Program-made: the position numbers and the translations under genes
The notes under the pieces: generated by a model
Database searches by the model: none
The model's input: the letters and a program-made list of their open reading frames with translations, nothing else
What the model was told of the DNA's origin: nothing
Assembly: GCA_963997635.1 (NCBI GenBank)
Contig: CAXEND010000011.1
Span: 1 to 64,000, forward strand
Length of the DNA stretch: 64,000 nt
Direction of reading: 5' to 3'
From: GCA-2728135 sp002728135
GTDB taxonomy: Bacteria; Pseudomonadota; Alphaproteobacteria; UBA828
Part shown: positions 37,194-46,502 of the stretch, piece by piece
Numbering within the stretch: the stretch's first letter is position 1
Layout of the letters: the number at the start of each line of letters is the position of its first letter

Positions 37194-40100
37194 CACTCTT
37201 ATTTACTTTTATGGACCATTCATTTATACGCGATAAATGTGTATAGTCGCTCCATATAGCTGACCAGTTGTGGCGTGGCTGAGCTAAATAAGGGGTTTCA
37301 AATTTATCGAATGTATCTATTAAAGTTTCTAAGTTTTGTAATGTCTGGGTGATTAATTCTTTAATTCCGTCATTTATTTTTGTAATTTCTCCAGCTGGCT
37401 CGCCCCCCGAAAGCCGCCAATAAGCAAGTTCGCTAACAGAAGTATTAGATATATTAGCAAAACCTCCTGCCTCTGCTATGAGAGCCTCTAAAAAAAGCTG
37501 AGGTGCTTTTCCCTCGCGCATTTCTCTAATGCTTGGTGTCCTTCCAGTTTTGTAATCTATAATTGACAAAGTTCCATCAGGCATTTTGTCAATACGATCA
37601 GCTTTTCCAGTGATATGAAATATTCCTCCAGGACGTGCTATTTTAAAGTCTCCAAGAAGTTCGCTTCCTAGGGTATTTACTTTAAATTGACGGTTAATCT
37701 CATTTTTTACAAACCACTTAGCTATTCTTTCAAACCTAGGCCACCAAAGACCTAACTTTGCTAGTTCAAGATCTTTAGATTTAAAAACTTGCTGTCCAAT
37801 AATGATTAATTTTTCGTATGAATCATCCGAAAAATTTGATGAATTATTTTTTAGAAATGTATCCAATATCTCATGAATAATATTACCTTTGTCAGCATTG
37901 CTTATACTAAGATTAATGGGTTCCATTGGACGAAGTCGAAGAATATGTTTAGCGTAAATGCTATATGGGTCCTTCATCCAGCGTTCAACTTCTGTTACCG
38001 AGAGTTTTCTAGGCCTAGAGTCTAATGGAGGTATCGGGCTAGGTGGAGAAATCGGAGAAAAATTACCCACAGACTTTTGTTGTTCATGGTATATACTCTT
38101 CCAATATTCCCCTTTTTCTTTCGGTAATACCGAAGAATTTTTTTCCAGGAGATTTATTATTCTTAAAAACCATCTTGAAGGTATAGTAGGTCCATCATTA
38201 TTTTTTTGTGATCTGGTAATCATTACTTGCTCAGTGGAGGCTGCTTGAACAAAGTCATGTGCTGATAATCCGATACGTTTTTCAGGAGAAGCTAAACCAA
38301 ATGCCTCTCGCATTGGACGATTCATCCAGGGGTCATTCTTTGGTTTTAGTGGCCAAGTTCCTTCGTTGAGACCTCCTATAATTACTATATCTGATTTTTG
38401 TAATCTGGCTTCTAAGGGACTCCAAATAAAAAAATTATTTTGATTCTCAAACTTGGGCCTGATCATGTGCTGTTTTATAAGTGAGTTGAATATTGATATA
38501 TAGTCCGTGCCATTAATCTTTCCTATTGAATCTCCATGCTCAAGAAGTTCCTCTAAAAATAAAGCTAGTTCCTTTCCGGCTATTGAACCAAATAATAAGT
38601 TTGATCCATCGGAATCATAATTACTTGCTAGCCATTCAGAAGCTCTAATATGAGTGCATAAAATCTTAAAGAAATCTTCTTTTTCACTAACTAAAATATC
38701 ACTGCACGTTTTTAATATATTAAAAATACCCTTTGTCCATAACTGCATTTCTTTGTCTGGAAAATAATCCGTAGGTAAATTTTTTAAGGCAAAAAATCCA
38801 GATATAGGTTGCACTTTACGTAAATAGCAAGCTTCGAACTCTTGAGTGAATTCTCTAAACTTTTCTGGTATTATGCCCCCTGATGCTAATGGATGCTTTA
38901 ATGCTGCTAAAAGATCTACGGTGCCAAGGTCTTTAATGAAAAATTTAGAAGTTAATTGAAGAAGTGACCCCTCAAGGGTCTGGTTGATTGGTTTTCCGGC
39001 AGAATCATCGACTGTTATATTCCACTTTGTAAGTTCTACTGCTACCTGGTGAGCAAGTTGTCTATCTGCAGTGATCAATGCAATTGTTTTTAACCTTCTA
39101 TTTTTTAATCTCCCTGATTTAGCTTTATTACCACTTGTCGAAATTTCGTCTAAAGCTGCTCGCATTCTTAAAGCGATTAAACCTGCTTCTTCACGTGTAT
39201 CAGCACATTCTACTATTGTAATATTTTTAATTGCATCATGATCTAATTGAAAATTTGGTATAGCATTGTTTGTTTTAGGTGGTTTTAGGGCCTCTGAGAG
39301 CATTTTTGATCGCGATGAATTATGATTAAAACATAATGCTGTTGGCCAAGTTTTTACGTTAGATCGTTTAATAGAGAGTCGTTTAAGAAGAGTTTTTAAA
39401 GTGAATTGTGGATGGCTGGGAGTTATAGATTCCCAATTGTTAGAACTTAATTCTTTATCGAGGCCTGGGAGTAATATCATGCCATTAGGTAGATATGAAA
39501 CTGTTTTCATAAGTCTGGCCACAGCCGGTATGGAACCTGTAGAACCAGCAATTATTATTGGATTTTGAGGTTTAGATTTTTCCCAAAAATCACAAATATG
39601 ATGAATTGCAAGATTTCGTCTTGTAACAGTATCAATAAGACCTTCTTCAGAAAGAATATCTGGCCAAGCATTTGTTACAATGTCTAAAAATCTGATAGTG
39701 TTTTGCCAATGATGTGCAAACTCATGTGGGGCTAAATCCTTTAGCTTTGAAAAGCTTACTTCTTCTATTTCAGCACTATCAATTAATTTAGTTAATTCAT
39801 CTGCTAATCGCATTACATTTTCTATTGACCATGTGCTGGTTTTCTCAACACTAATTTTTGTATTGTTTATACTCCAAGCCTTAATTAATTTAGCTAAAAG
39901 CAACTGGCGGCGAATGGGGGAAATGGCACGTGGTAAGTTCCGATGTATTATTGTCTCTAAATTCCCAAATTCTGGATCATTATTTTCTATGTCTCCAATA
40001 GGAAAAATTTTTGGCAATAACAAACTTGATCGGTTACTCAAGCGAATAAAGTTTTCCTCTAGAGAGCGACAAGCTCTTCTTGTGGGCAATAATATTATTA

Positions 40101-40236
40101 TATTGTTTAGCCAAAGAGGGTCTTTTCTATCAATGTTAAATATCTTTTCTGAATATATGCCAGATATAAGAGCTTCGATAAATGGAACCGAGGCTGGCAT
40201 ATTATATATAGATGGTCCACGCTTCTCTGTGGTCAT
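37180..40236 (-). CDS. addB: Double-strand break repair protein AddB
   Basis: A 1018-residue partner of AddA. The N-terminal half is a degenerate helicase fold (IILLPTRRACRSLEENF, then IIIAGSTGSIPAVARLM), and the middle has IVIIGGLNEGTWPLKPKNDP. The C-terminal RecB-type nuclease is intact: ITGKADRIDKMPDG and LSIIDYKTGRTPS. I did not see the four-cysteine iron-sulfur pattern of Bacillus AddB. The start overlaps the end of the nucleotidyltransferase gene (ATGA) and its end overlaps addA. Confidence 0.95.
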   Translation of the reverse strand: MTTEKRGPSIYNMPASVPFIEALISGIYSEKIFNIDRKDPLWLNNIIILLPTRRACRSLEENFIRLSNRSSLLLPKIFPIGDIENNDPEFGNLETIIHRNLPRAISPIRRQLLLAKLIKAWSINNTKISVEKTSTWSIENVMRLADELTKLIDSAEIEEVSFSKLKDLAPHEFAHHWQNTIRFLDIVTNAWPDILSEEGLIDTVTRRNLAIHHICDFWEKSKPQNPIIIAGSTGSIPAVARLMKTVSYLPNGMILLPGLDKELSSNNWESITPSHPQFTLKTLLKRLSIKRSNVKTWPTALCFNHNSSRSKMLSEALKPPKTNNAIPNFQLDHDAIKNITIVECADTREEAGLIALRMRAALDEISTSGNKAKSGRLKNRRLKTIALITADRQLAHQVAVELTKWNITVDDSAGKPINQTLEGSLLQLTSKFFIKDLGTVDLLAALKHPLASGGIIPEKFREFTQEFEACYLRKVQPISGFFALKNLPTDYFPDKEMQLWTKGIFNILKTCSDILVSEKEDFFKILCTHIRASEWLASNYDSDGSNLLFGSIAGKELALFLEELLEHGDSIGKINGTDYISIFNSLIKQHMIRPKFENQNNFFIWSPLEARLQKSDIVIIGGLNEGTWPLKPKNDPWMNRPMREAFGLASPEKRIGLSAHDFVQAASTEQVMITRSQKNNDGPTIPSRWFLRIINLLEKNSSVLPKEKGEYWKSIYHEQQKSVGNFSPISPPSPIPPLDSRPRKLSVTEVERWMKDPYSIYAKHILRLRPMEPINLSISNADKGNIIHEILDTFLKNNSSNFSDDSYEKLIIIGQQVFKSKDLELAKLGLWWPRFERIAKWFVKNEINRQFKVNTLGSELLGDFKIARPGGIFHITGKADRIDKMPDGTLSIIDYKTGRTPSIREMREGKAPQLFLEALIAEAGGFANISNTSVSELAYWRLSGGEPAGEITKINDGIKELITQTLQNLETLIDTFDKFETPYLAQPRHNWSAIWSDYTHLSRINEWSIKVNKSDEND

Positions 40237-41048
40237 ATATATTTCCGACTAAAAACGTTTTTTTCCGCTAATCTTAGTCCATCTGGTGATCCTACATGAT
40301 ACCATGTTTCATCACAATTAATGGCATAAAGTCGCTCGTTAGCAATAGCATCATCATAATGAAAATTGAGTGAATAGGAACCATCAGGTGCATTATTAAA
40401 AATTTTGGGGGAAAGGATTTGTATGCCAGTAAACACAAATGATGCTTTAAGATCATTATCAACCAATCTTTTAGCCCTATAAGCTATATTATTTTTTATT
40501 ACCGATTTACTATCACCATAAGATTTTTGGTATTCTAAATTGAAATCTCCGGAACCATTATAGCCCTTAACATTTGTGAGGGGGCAAACTAAAAGTAACA
40601 CATCCATTAAACTGTTATCCCAGACCTCAGCTAAATATGAGAGTGGGTTGAAGGATTCTCTCCCGAAAATAGAATCACTATTGATTACAAAAAAAGGTCC
40701 GTGCCCTAACTCATATATTGCATTCTTAACTCCACCACCTGTTTCAAGGCGATCTATTTCATGAATTGTTTTGATATTAGTCTTATGTGAACTTTTATTA
40801 CTTGGGTTTGTAAGAGATATTATTCTTGGTGATTGCAAATAGTTTTTAATTAAATCTGCCTTGTAGTGGGTATTAACTATTAATTTTTTTATTCCAAATT
40901 CAACAACATATGTAATTGAATATTCAATCAAAGGTCTACCGCAAACCTGAATTAGTGGCTTAGGCATTCCATTACTTACACTTCTGATTCTTTCACCTAA
41001 ACCAGCAGCTAAAATCATTGCTGAGCATATCTGATAATTTTTTTCCAT
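40233..41048 (-). CDS. murU: MurU-like nucleotidyltransferase (N-acetylmuramate 1-phosphate uridylyltransferase)
   Basis: A 271-residue sugar-nucleotide pyrophosphorylase. The signature MILAAGLGERIRSVSNGMPK leads to PLIQVCGRPLIEYSI, INSDSIF supplies the metal-binding Asp, and the C-terminus has WYHVGSPDGLRLAE. It is directly after the AmgK-like kinase, and this pair makes UDP-MurNAc from recycled MurNAc in bacteria that bypass de novo MurA/MurB. A mannose-1-phosphate guanylyltransferase role cannot be excluded from sequence alone, but the context favours MurU. Confidence 0.85.
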   Translation of the reverse strand: MEKNYQICSAMILAAGLGERIRSVSNGMPKPLIQVCGRPLIEYSITYVVEFGIKKLIVNTHYKADLIKNYLQSPRIISLTNPSNKSSHKTNIKTIHEIDRLETGGGVKNAIYELGHGPFFVINSDSIFGRESFNPLSYLAEVWDNSLMDVLLLVCPLTNVKGYNGSGDFNLEYQKSYGDSKSVIKNNIAYRAKRLVDNDLKASFVFTGIQILSPKIFNNAPDGSYSLNFHYDDAIANERLYAINCDETWYHVGSPDGLRLAEKNVFSRKYI

Positions 41049-41052
41049 TTAA

Positions 41053-42045
41053 CTAAGTTAAATTATTTCTAGAAGATGGTACAAACTCTAAAAGCCATTC
41101 CCGCAAACTTTCGAGTTTTGAATGTTTGGCGTGTTCAAACACATGTTCCCATACCAAAGGAATATATTTCTTATATTGTGGTTTGTTATCAATAATTGCT
41201 AGTTTTGAAAAAACCCCGATAATCCGAAAAGCTCTTTGTACGCCGACTGCTGCATAAGAAGCGTAGAACCTTAAGGGGTCAATATGGGTGTTTAATTCAA
41301 GATATTTATCAGTCATTTTTTTAGTTAAAATTTTATTCAACTTTATTCTAGCATCACAAGTTAATGACACTAAATCATATGATGCTGGTGCCTCAATTGC
41401 ATCTTGAAAGTCTAATAACCCTATTTTTTTAAAAGACCTTCTATTTGAGAGCCACATTAAATTTCCAGCGTGATAATCCCTTAAAGAAAAAACGGATGGT
41501 ATTTTCCAAGCTTCCAGCATGACTGGTTCCAGTGCTTTTGAGAATGAATTTTTTGCTATGTCTATTTCATTCGAATTCGTAATTAATGAGTTATACCAAA
41601 ATGAAAAGAATTCTGTAGCCTCATTAATTAGTCTTTTAGAGGTATATTTTTTAGTATTAATAGGTATATGCCCTTCCTGAATAATCTTTAATGTTTCAAG
41701 TGCATAGAAATACATTTCAGTCAATTCATTTTGATTAGGGTTATTTTGGGCCATTGAATATATAGAGTTGTCGCCAAAATCTTCTAATAGTAAAAACCCT
41801 TTTTGTATATCTGCATAAAAAATTTCAGGTGCGCTAAGACCTAATTTTCTCAAATGTGAGTCAACCTTAATGAATGAATTAATTTTTTCCTTTTCAACTC
41901 TGGAATCCATAAGAATTGCGGTAGTTCCACTTTTATATATCCTGGTATAATTCCTGGTGGAAGCATCACCAACTAATGACTGAGTTTTTTCAGGTAACCA
42001 GTCATTTTTTTTAAGGAAACTTGTCCACTCTTCTGGGTTTTTCAT
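41053..42045 (-). CDS. amgK: AmgK-like anomeric MurNAc/GlcNAc kinase (phosphotransferase family)
   Basis: A 330-residue aminoglycoside-phosphotransferase-fold enzyme. It has the nucleotide region LVGDASTRNYTRIYKSG, LLLEDFGDNSIYSM, the catalytic loop SLRDYHAGNLMWL and the metal-binding LLDFQDAIEAPASYDLVSL. In Pseudomonas and alphaproteobacteria AmgK phosphorylates MurNAc at C1 and hands it to MurU. Gene order tsaE-amgK-murU supports that role. The gene overlaps tsaE by four bases and ends four bases before murU. Confidence 0.87.
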   Translation of the reverse strand: MKNPEEWTSFLKKNDWLPEKTQSLVGDASTRNYTRIYKSGTTAILMDSRVEKEKINSFIKVDSHLRKLGLSAPEIFYADIQKGFLLLEDFGDNSIYSMAQNNPNQNELTEMYFYALETLKIIQEGHIPINTKKYTSKRLINEATEFFSFWYNSLITNSNEIDIAKNSFSKALEPVMLEAWKIPSVFSLRDYHAGNLMWLSNRRSFKKIGLLDFQDAIEAPASYDLVSLTCDARIKLNKILTKKMTDKYLELNTHIDPLRFYASYAAVGVQRAFRIIGVFSKLAIIDNKPQYKKYIPLVWEHVFEHAKHSKLESLREWLLEFVPSSRNNLT

Positions 42046-42527
42046 ACGGTTGATATTTGGGATATAAGTATATCCCTAAGAATTTTTGAGCGGGGGCCAT
42101 AATCATTTAGCGTTGCAATGCGTGCGTCAGGATTTTTTGAAAAATCCAGCCGTAAATTTAACCAGTCACCTAAAAAATCTGAAGGAAGTCTCTCGGGCCA
42201 TTCAATTATTAAAAGATCGTGTCCTATTGCTTCAGGAAGCCCTAATTCATATACTTCTGATACATCATTTATTCTGTAGAGATCTAGATGCCAGATACTT
42301 CCTTTCGTGTTATTATTTATAGAATTTTCCTCGTAAATTTGTAATAATGTAAATGTTGGGCTGGGAACATCATCAACTTCACATCGTGCGTTAATAAATG
42401 CTCGAGCAAACGATGACTTTCCTGCACCAAGACTTCCAGATAAACCTATAATATCTCCAGATTTAGCATTGTTAGCAAAAGCCTCAGCTAGAGCAACCGT
42501 TTCTAATTCATTCTCTAGTACAATCAT
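42042..42527 (-). CDS. tsaE: tRNA threonylcarbamoyladenosine biosynthesis ATPase TsaE
   Basis: A 161-residue P-loop ATPase, with LSGSLGAGKSSFARAFINA (Walker A), VPSPTFTLLQIYE, and IWHLDLYRINDVSEVYELGL followed by LLIIEWPERLPSDFL. It assists TsaB and TsaD in making t6A37 in ANN-reading tRNAs. ATGA overlap with amgK indicates coupling. It lies 30 bases after ahcY on the same strand. Confidence 0.95.
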   Translation of the reverse strand: MIVLENELETVALAEAFANNAKSGDIIGLSGSLGAGKSSFARAFINARCEVDDVPSPTFTLLQIYEENSINNNTKGSIWHLDLYRINDVSEVYELGLPEAIGHDLLIIEWPERLPSDFLGDWLNLRLDFSKNPDARIATLNDYGPRSKILRDILISQISTV

Positions 42528-42557
42528 TGATCGTAGATATTTTCGTTAAAGATTTTC

Positions 42558-43853
42558 TCAATATCTATAATGATCGGGCTTAAATGGGCCATCTTTGGAG
42601 ACGCCGATATAATCACTTTGTTCTCCAGAAAGTTTAGTCAGTTTCACACCAAGTTTTTGCAGATGTAGAGATGCCACCTTTTCATCTAAGTGTTTGGGCA
42701 AAGTATAGACCTTCTTTTGATAATTGTTAAAATTTTTCCACAACTCTATTTGTGCTAAAACCTGATTAGAAAATGATGTGCTCATCACGAAACTTGGATG
42801 ACCTGTGGCACATCCTAGGTTAACCAAACGACCTTTTGCAAGCACTATGAGTTTTTTACCATCTGGGAATTTAACCTCATCAACCTGTGGTTTTACTTCT
42901 TCCCAAACATAGTTATCTAATTGGGCTATCTGAATTTCTGAATCAAAATGTCCAATATTACATACTATTGCTCTATCTTTCATTTCTCTCATATGATCCA
43001 AGGTGATCACATCTTTATTACCTGTTGCAGTCACAAAAACATCGCCAATGGAAGCTGCTTCATCCATTGTTATTACCTCATATCCCTCCATAGCTGCTTG
43101 TAGTGCACATATGGGATCAATCTCAGTAACAATAACTCTTGCTCCTTGTCCTCGCATACTAGCAGCACACCCTTTACCTACATCACCATACCCACAAATA
43201 ACTGCAACTTTTCCGGCAAGCATTACATCTGTTGCTCTTTTTATCCCATCAACAAGGCTTTCACGACAACCATACAGATTATCAAATTTTGATTTTGTTA
43301 CTGAGTCATTAACATTTATTGCTGGCACGGCAAGCGTTGCGGCTTTTTGCATCTCATACAGACGAAGAACACCAGTAGTTGTTTCTTCAGATATCCCTTT
43401 AACTTCTAACATTAGGTCAGGATATGTTTCATGCATGATTTTAGTTAGGTCTCCTCCATCATCTAGAATCATATTCGGATGCCATTTATTTGGGCCATTT
43501 ATTGTTTTTTCTATACACCATTCATATTCTTGTTCAGTTTCACCTTTCCAAGCAAAAACAGGTACCCCTGATGCAGCTATGGCGGCAGCGGCATGGTCTT
43601 GGGTCGAAAAAATATTACAGCTAGACCATCTAACTTCGGCACCAAGAGTTGTTAATGTTTCAATTAAAACGGCTGTTTGAATTGTCATGTGTAAACATCC
43701 AACTATCCTGGCTCCGCTGAGTGGTTTAGTTCTTCCATATTCTTCTCGAAGTGCCATGAGTCCCGGCATTTCAGTTTCAGCTATATGAATTTCTTTTCGT
43801 CCCCATTCAGCTAGTGAAATATCTTTAATTTTATAATCCCCATTCTGAGGCAT
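42558..43853 (-). CDS. ahcY: Adenosylhomocysteinase
   Basis: A 431-residue SAH hydrolase. It has GCLHMTIQTAVLIETL, SSCNIFSTQDHAAAAIAASG, the substrate segment AINVNDSVTKSKFDNLYGCR, and the NAD loop CGYGDVGKGCAASMRGQGAR. The C-terminus is GPFKPDHYRY, the invariant tail. It restores homocysteine and adenosine after methylation. The PfkB-family kinase at 10 kb could consume the adenosine. AGGAG lies upstream of the ATG. Confidence 0.98.
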   Translation of the reverse strand: MPQNGDYKIKDISLAEWGRKEIHIAETEMPGLMALREEYGRTKPLSGARIVGCLHMTIQTAVLIETLTTLGAEVRWSSCNIFSTQDHAAAAIAASGVPVFAWKGETEQEYEWCIEKTINGPNKWHPNMILDDGGDLTKIMHETYPDLMLEVKGISEETTTGVLRLYEMQKAATLAVPAINVNDSVTKSKFDNLYGCRESLVDGIKRATDVMLAGKVAVICGYGDVGKGCAASMRGQGARVIVTEIDPICALQAAMEGYEVITMDEAASIGDVFVTATGNKDVITLDHMREMKDRAIVCNIGHFDSEIQIAQLDNYVWEEVKPQVDEVKFPDGKKLIVLAKGRLVNLGCATGHPSFVMSTSFSNQVLAQIELWKNFNNYQKKVYTLPKHLDEKVASLHLQKLGVKLTKLSGEQSDYIGVSKDGPFKPDHYRY

Positions 43854-43891
43854 TTTTATCTCCTAATTATTTACTTAACCAAGCTTCTTAT

Positions 43892-43921
43892 ATTATACCT
43901 TTTTAAAGGCGGGCCTTTTAA
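43892..43921 (-). promoter_or_regulatory. Candidate promoter for ahcY
   Basis: On the minus strand TATAAT (43897-43892) is a perfect -10 box, preceded after an 18-base spacer by TTAAAA (43921-43916), a weak -35. It lies in the 100-base gap between ptsI and ahcY. I did not find a SAM-II, SAM-V or SAH riboswitch pattern. Confidence 0.4.
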
Positions 43922-43953
43922 CGCTCTTATGTTTACCCTACATGCACCCGCAA

Positions 43954-45762
43954 TCAATTCTTTTTTAAAGAGTTATATTCATCTATTATATTTGAAATAT
44001 CAGTTGTATCTGATTGTTTCAAAATATTTTGGCTGTGAGTATATGCTTCAGAAACATTGAGGTTGATAATTCTTTGTTTTACTCTGGGTAAACTCGGTGC
44101 AGCCATTGACAAGTTACGTAAACCAAGACCGATTAACAAAGCAGAATACTTTGGATTACCTGCCATTTCTCCACATAAATTCACAGGAATTTGATATTTT
44201 TTTGCTGCATCAACTGTCATTTGTATTAAACGTAAAACTGCAGGATGAAGAGGATTATATAAATTTGCTACTTGTTCGTCACCTCTATCGACTGCAAGTG
44301 TATACATCGTAAGGTCATTAGTACCTATAGAAAAAAAATCACAGACCTGTGCTAAAGACTCTGAAGCTATAGCAGCTCCTGGTGTTTCTATCATTATTCC
44401 AATTTTAGGTAATTCATCAGGCAGTTTAATACGTCTTCTTCTAAGCCGTCTAACAACTTTAGCTATTGTTTGCCTTACGTGATATATCTCAGAAACTGAA
44501 GTAATCATTGGCAATAATATTCTCATTTCCCCATGATTACATGCCCTTAGCATTGCAGCGATTTGGGTTTCTAGTAGTGGTCTTACTTTAAGTGATAAAC
44601 GAATTGCACGTAGTCCAAGTGCTGGATTTACACTTGGGCTAATATGATTTCCTAGTGAATAAGCGAGTTTATCACTACCGATATCAAGTGTTCTGACAGT
44701 AACGGGACACCCATTCATACCTTCTAATATTTCTCTAATAGCTACATATTGTTCATCTTCACTTGGTGGTTTATGCCTGTTCATATATAAAAATTCGCTT
44801 CTTAACAGTCCTATACCTTCGGCACCCGCATCTAATGAAAGTTCTAGCTCTGAGGGGAGTTCCATATTGCATTGAAGTCTAACAGCAGTTCCATCTTTAG
44901 TAATGGCGGGAACTCTTTGAAGTCGGCGGAGTTGTCTTTGCCTACGTATTAATGCCTGACGTCTACGCTTAAATCGATTAATTGTATCTTTAGATGGTTT
45001 GACAATTACTTGGCCCCTAACTCCATCTATAATAACAATATCTCCTGCTTTCACAGTCCTCATTACTCCCGGAGCACCTAATACAGCGGGTAATCCAAGA
45101 GAGCGAGCCATGATTGCTGTATGTCCCTCTGCACCACCAAGGGTAGATGTAAATCCACCTATACGATTTGGATCCATTAAGGCTGTATCCGCAGGTGTAA
45201 TTTCCTCAGCAATAATAATTGTTCCTAAGGGCAAACCTGAAAATGCTTGATATTCAGCACTAGTAAGATTTCTCAAAAGGCGGGCACTAACTTCTCTAAC
45301 ATCTTCAATTTTACCTGCAAGATAGTTATCACCCATTGCTGAAAAGGCCTCAGCAATTTGTGAGAATTCAGCTTGAACTGAGGCTTCAGCATTATTTTTT
45401 GTATTTCTAATTCTATGCACAACACCTCTGACAAGCCTAGAACCTCTCAACATTTGTAAGTGTGCATCAAGTAAGTATAACAACTCTTCAGCTGCGGCCC
45501 CTTCCAGTACAGAGGCTTTTGATTGTAGTTTCTGTATTTGCCTTATTGATTTTTGTACGGCTTTATCAAAGCGTGCAACTTCTAACTCAAGTGCACTCTC
45601 GGTAATTGTATATTCTGGAACATCAATCAATCCTCGCTCAACAACATGTGCAGGACCTATAGCTATACCGGCAGATACACCTAATCCGTTATGGGTTATG
45701 TCTTGGTTAAGGGTTAGATTAGCCAAAGGATTTATAGTAGTATTTTTTTCGTTAATCTTCAT
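43954..45762 (-). CDS. ptsI: Phosphoenolpyruvate-protein phosphotransferase (enzyme I)
   Basis: A 602-residue enzyme I that takes phosphate from PEP to HPr. No N-terminal GAF domain is present, so it is not the PtsP (nitrogen) form. It has the HPr-binding N-terminal domain, the phospho-His at about residue 214 (LGGAEGHTAIMARSLGLPAV), and the PEP-binding barrel with LRSEFLYMNRH, IGIMIETPGAAI, FFSIGTNDLTMYTLA and the catalytic Cys in NLCGEMAGNPKYS. ATG 45762 overlaps the ptsH end. It follows ptsH in the regulatory PTS cluster. Confidence 0.94.
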   Translation of the reverse strand: MKINEKNTTINPLANLTLNQDITHNGLGVSAGIAIGPAHVVERGLIDVPEYTITESALELEVARFDKAVQKSIRQIQKLQSKASVLEGAAAEELLYLLDAHLQMLRGSRLVRGVVHRIRNTKNNAEASVQAEFSQIAEAFSAMGDNYLAGKIEDVREVSARLLRNLTSAEYQAFSGLPLGTIIIAEEITPADTALMDPNRIGGFTSTLGGAEGHTAIMARSLGLPAVLGAPGVMRTVKAGDIVIIDGVRGQVIVKPSKDTINRFKRRRQALIRRQRQLRRLQRVPAITKDGTAVRLQCNMELPSELELSLDAGAEGIGLLRSEFLYMNRHKPPSEDEQYVAIREILEGMNGCPVTVRTLDIGSDKLAYSLGNHISPSVNPALGLRAIRLSLKVRPLLETQIAAMLRACNHGEMRILLPMITSVSEIYHVRQTIAKVVRRLRRRRIKLPDELPKIGIMIETPGAAIASESLAQVCDFFSIGTNDLTMYTLAVDRGDEQVANLYNPLHPAVLRLIQMTVDAAKKYQIPVNLCGEMAGNPKYSALLIGLGLRNLSMAAPSLPRVKQRIINLNVSEAYTHSQNILKQSDTTDISNIIDEYNSLKKN

Positions 45763-46048
45763 CAAATTTATTCTCTACAAGATCAGAAAGTGACTCAACA
45801 GCCCTGTCTGCCTCAGGTCCATCAGCTTCTATAGTTAAGGCTGAACCTGGACCTGCAGCCAACATCATAAGTCCTAGTATAGATATCCCAGACACACGAA
45901 TTCCGTTTTTTTCAACAAAAATATCAGCATCGAATGTTTCTGCCAATTTAACAAATTTAGCTGCTGCTCGGGCATGTAATCCTAGACGATTAGCGACAAG
46001 ACATGTTTTGTTATAAATATTATTTTTGTTGTTGAAGGAAATATTCAA
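45752..46048 (-). CDS. ptsH: Phosphocarrier protein HPr
   Basis: A 98-residue HPr with the active-site His at about residue 25 (NRLGLHARAAAKF) and a conserved Ser at about 56 (VSGISILGLMML), the site used by HPr kinase in relatives. Since hprK lies nearby, both phosphorylations are plausible. TTG is the start, overlapping the manX stop (TTGA). It transfers phosphate from EI to EIIA proteins. Confidence 0.93.
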   Translation of the reverse strand: MNISFNNKNNIYNKTCLVANRLGLHARAAAKFVKLAETFDADIFVEKNGIRVSGISILGLMMLAAGPGSALTIEADGPEADRAVESLSDLVENKFDED

Positions 46049-46452
46049 ACATTCTCACTTTCTAGAAGTTTACTTGCTACATTAATATATTTACGCCCTG
46101 ATTCTTGAGCTAAAATAACTGCTTTTTCCAAGTTATTTTCTTGTCTGATGCTCGCCAGCTTAATAAGCATAGGAAGATTCATCCCTGCCACAACTTCAAT
46201 TTTTAGTTGGCTCATTACAGAGATAGCTAGGTTGGATGGTGTACCCCCGAACATATCTGTTAGAACAATAACTCCACTTCCATCGTTAACCTGCTCAATA
46301 GCTTCAAGGATATTTTTACGTTTGTTCTCCATATCATCGTCAGGCCCTATGCAAATGCTACGAATTTGGGTTTGTGGACCAACTACATGCTCTGTTGCAG
46401 CAATAAATTCATCTGCTAATCGTCCATGGGTAACTAGCACTAAACCAATCAT
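46045..46452 (-). CDS. PTS EIIA domain protein, mannose type
   Basis: A stand-alone EIIA of about 135 residues. It opens MIGLVLVTHGRLADEF with the phospho-His at about position 9-10, and has VIVLTDMFGGTPSNLAISVM, the EIIA-Man hallmark. No EIIB or EIIC partner is in the cluster, so it likely receives phosphate for regulation, as in other alphaproteobacteria. ATG 46452 has GGGGAG about ten bases upstream. Stop overlaps the ptsH start. Symbols manX or ptsM would be used by some annotators. Confidence 0.92.
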   Translation of the reverse strand: MIGLVLVTHGRLADEFIAATEHVVGPQTQIRSICIGPDDDMENKRKNILEAIEQVNDGSGVIVLTDMFGGTPSNLAISVMSQLKIEVVAGMNLPMLIKLASIRQENNLEKAVILAQESGRKYINVASKLLESENV

Positions 46453-46502
46453 TAAATATGTTCTCCCCAAAATATATTTGTTTGAATTCGATGTATCATG
46501 GT

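Noticed and set aside
43003..43680. 225-codon open frame on the plus strand
   Set aside because: It lies wholly antisense to ahcY, whose product matches its family end to end. The antisense translation has no recognisable domain and is rich in Ser, Pro and Ile, typical of a shadow frame.
43854..43953. SAM- or SAH-binding riboswitch before ahcY
   Set aside because: The 100-base leader has an AAAGG/CCTTT stem and a TATAAT box but lacks the conserved core of the SAM-II, SAM-V or SAH families as I know them.
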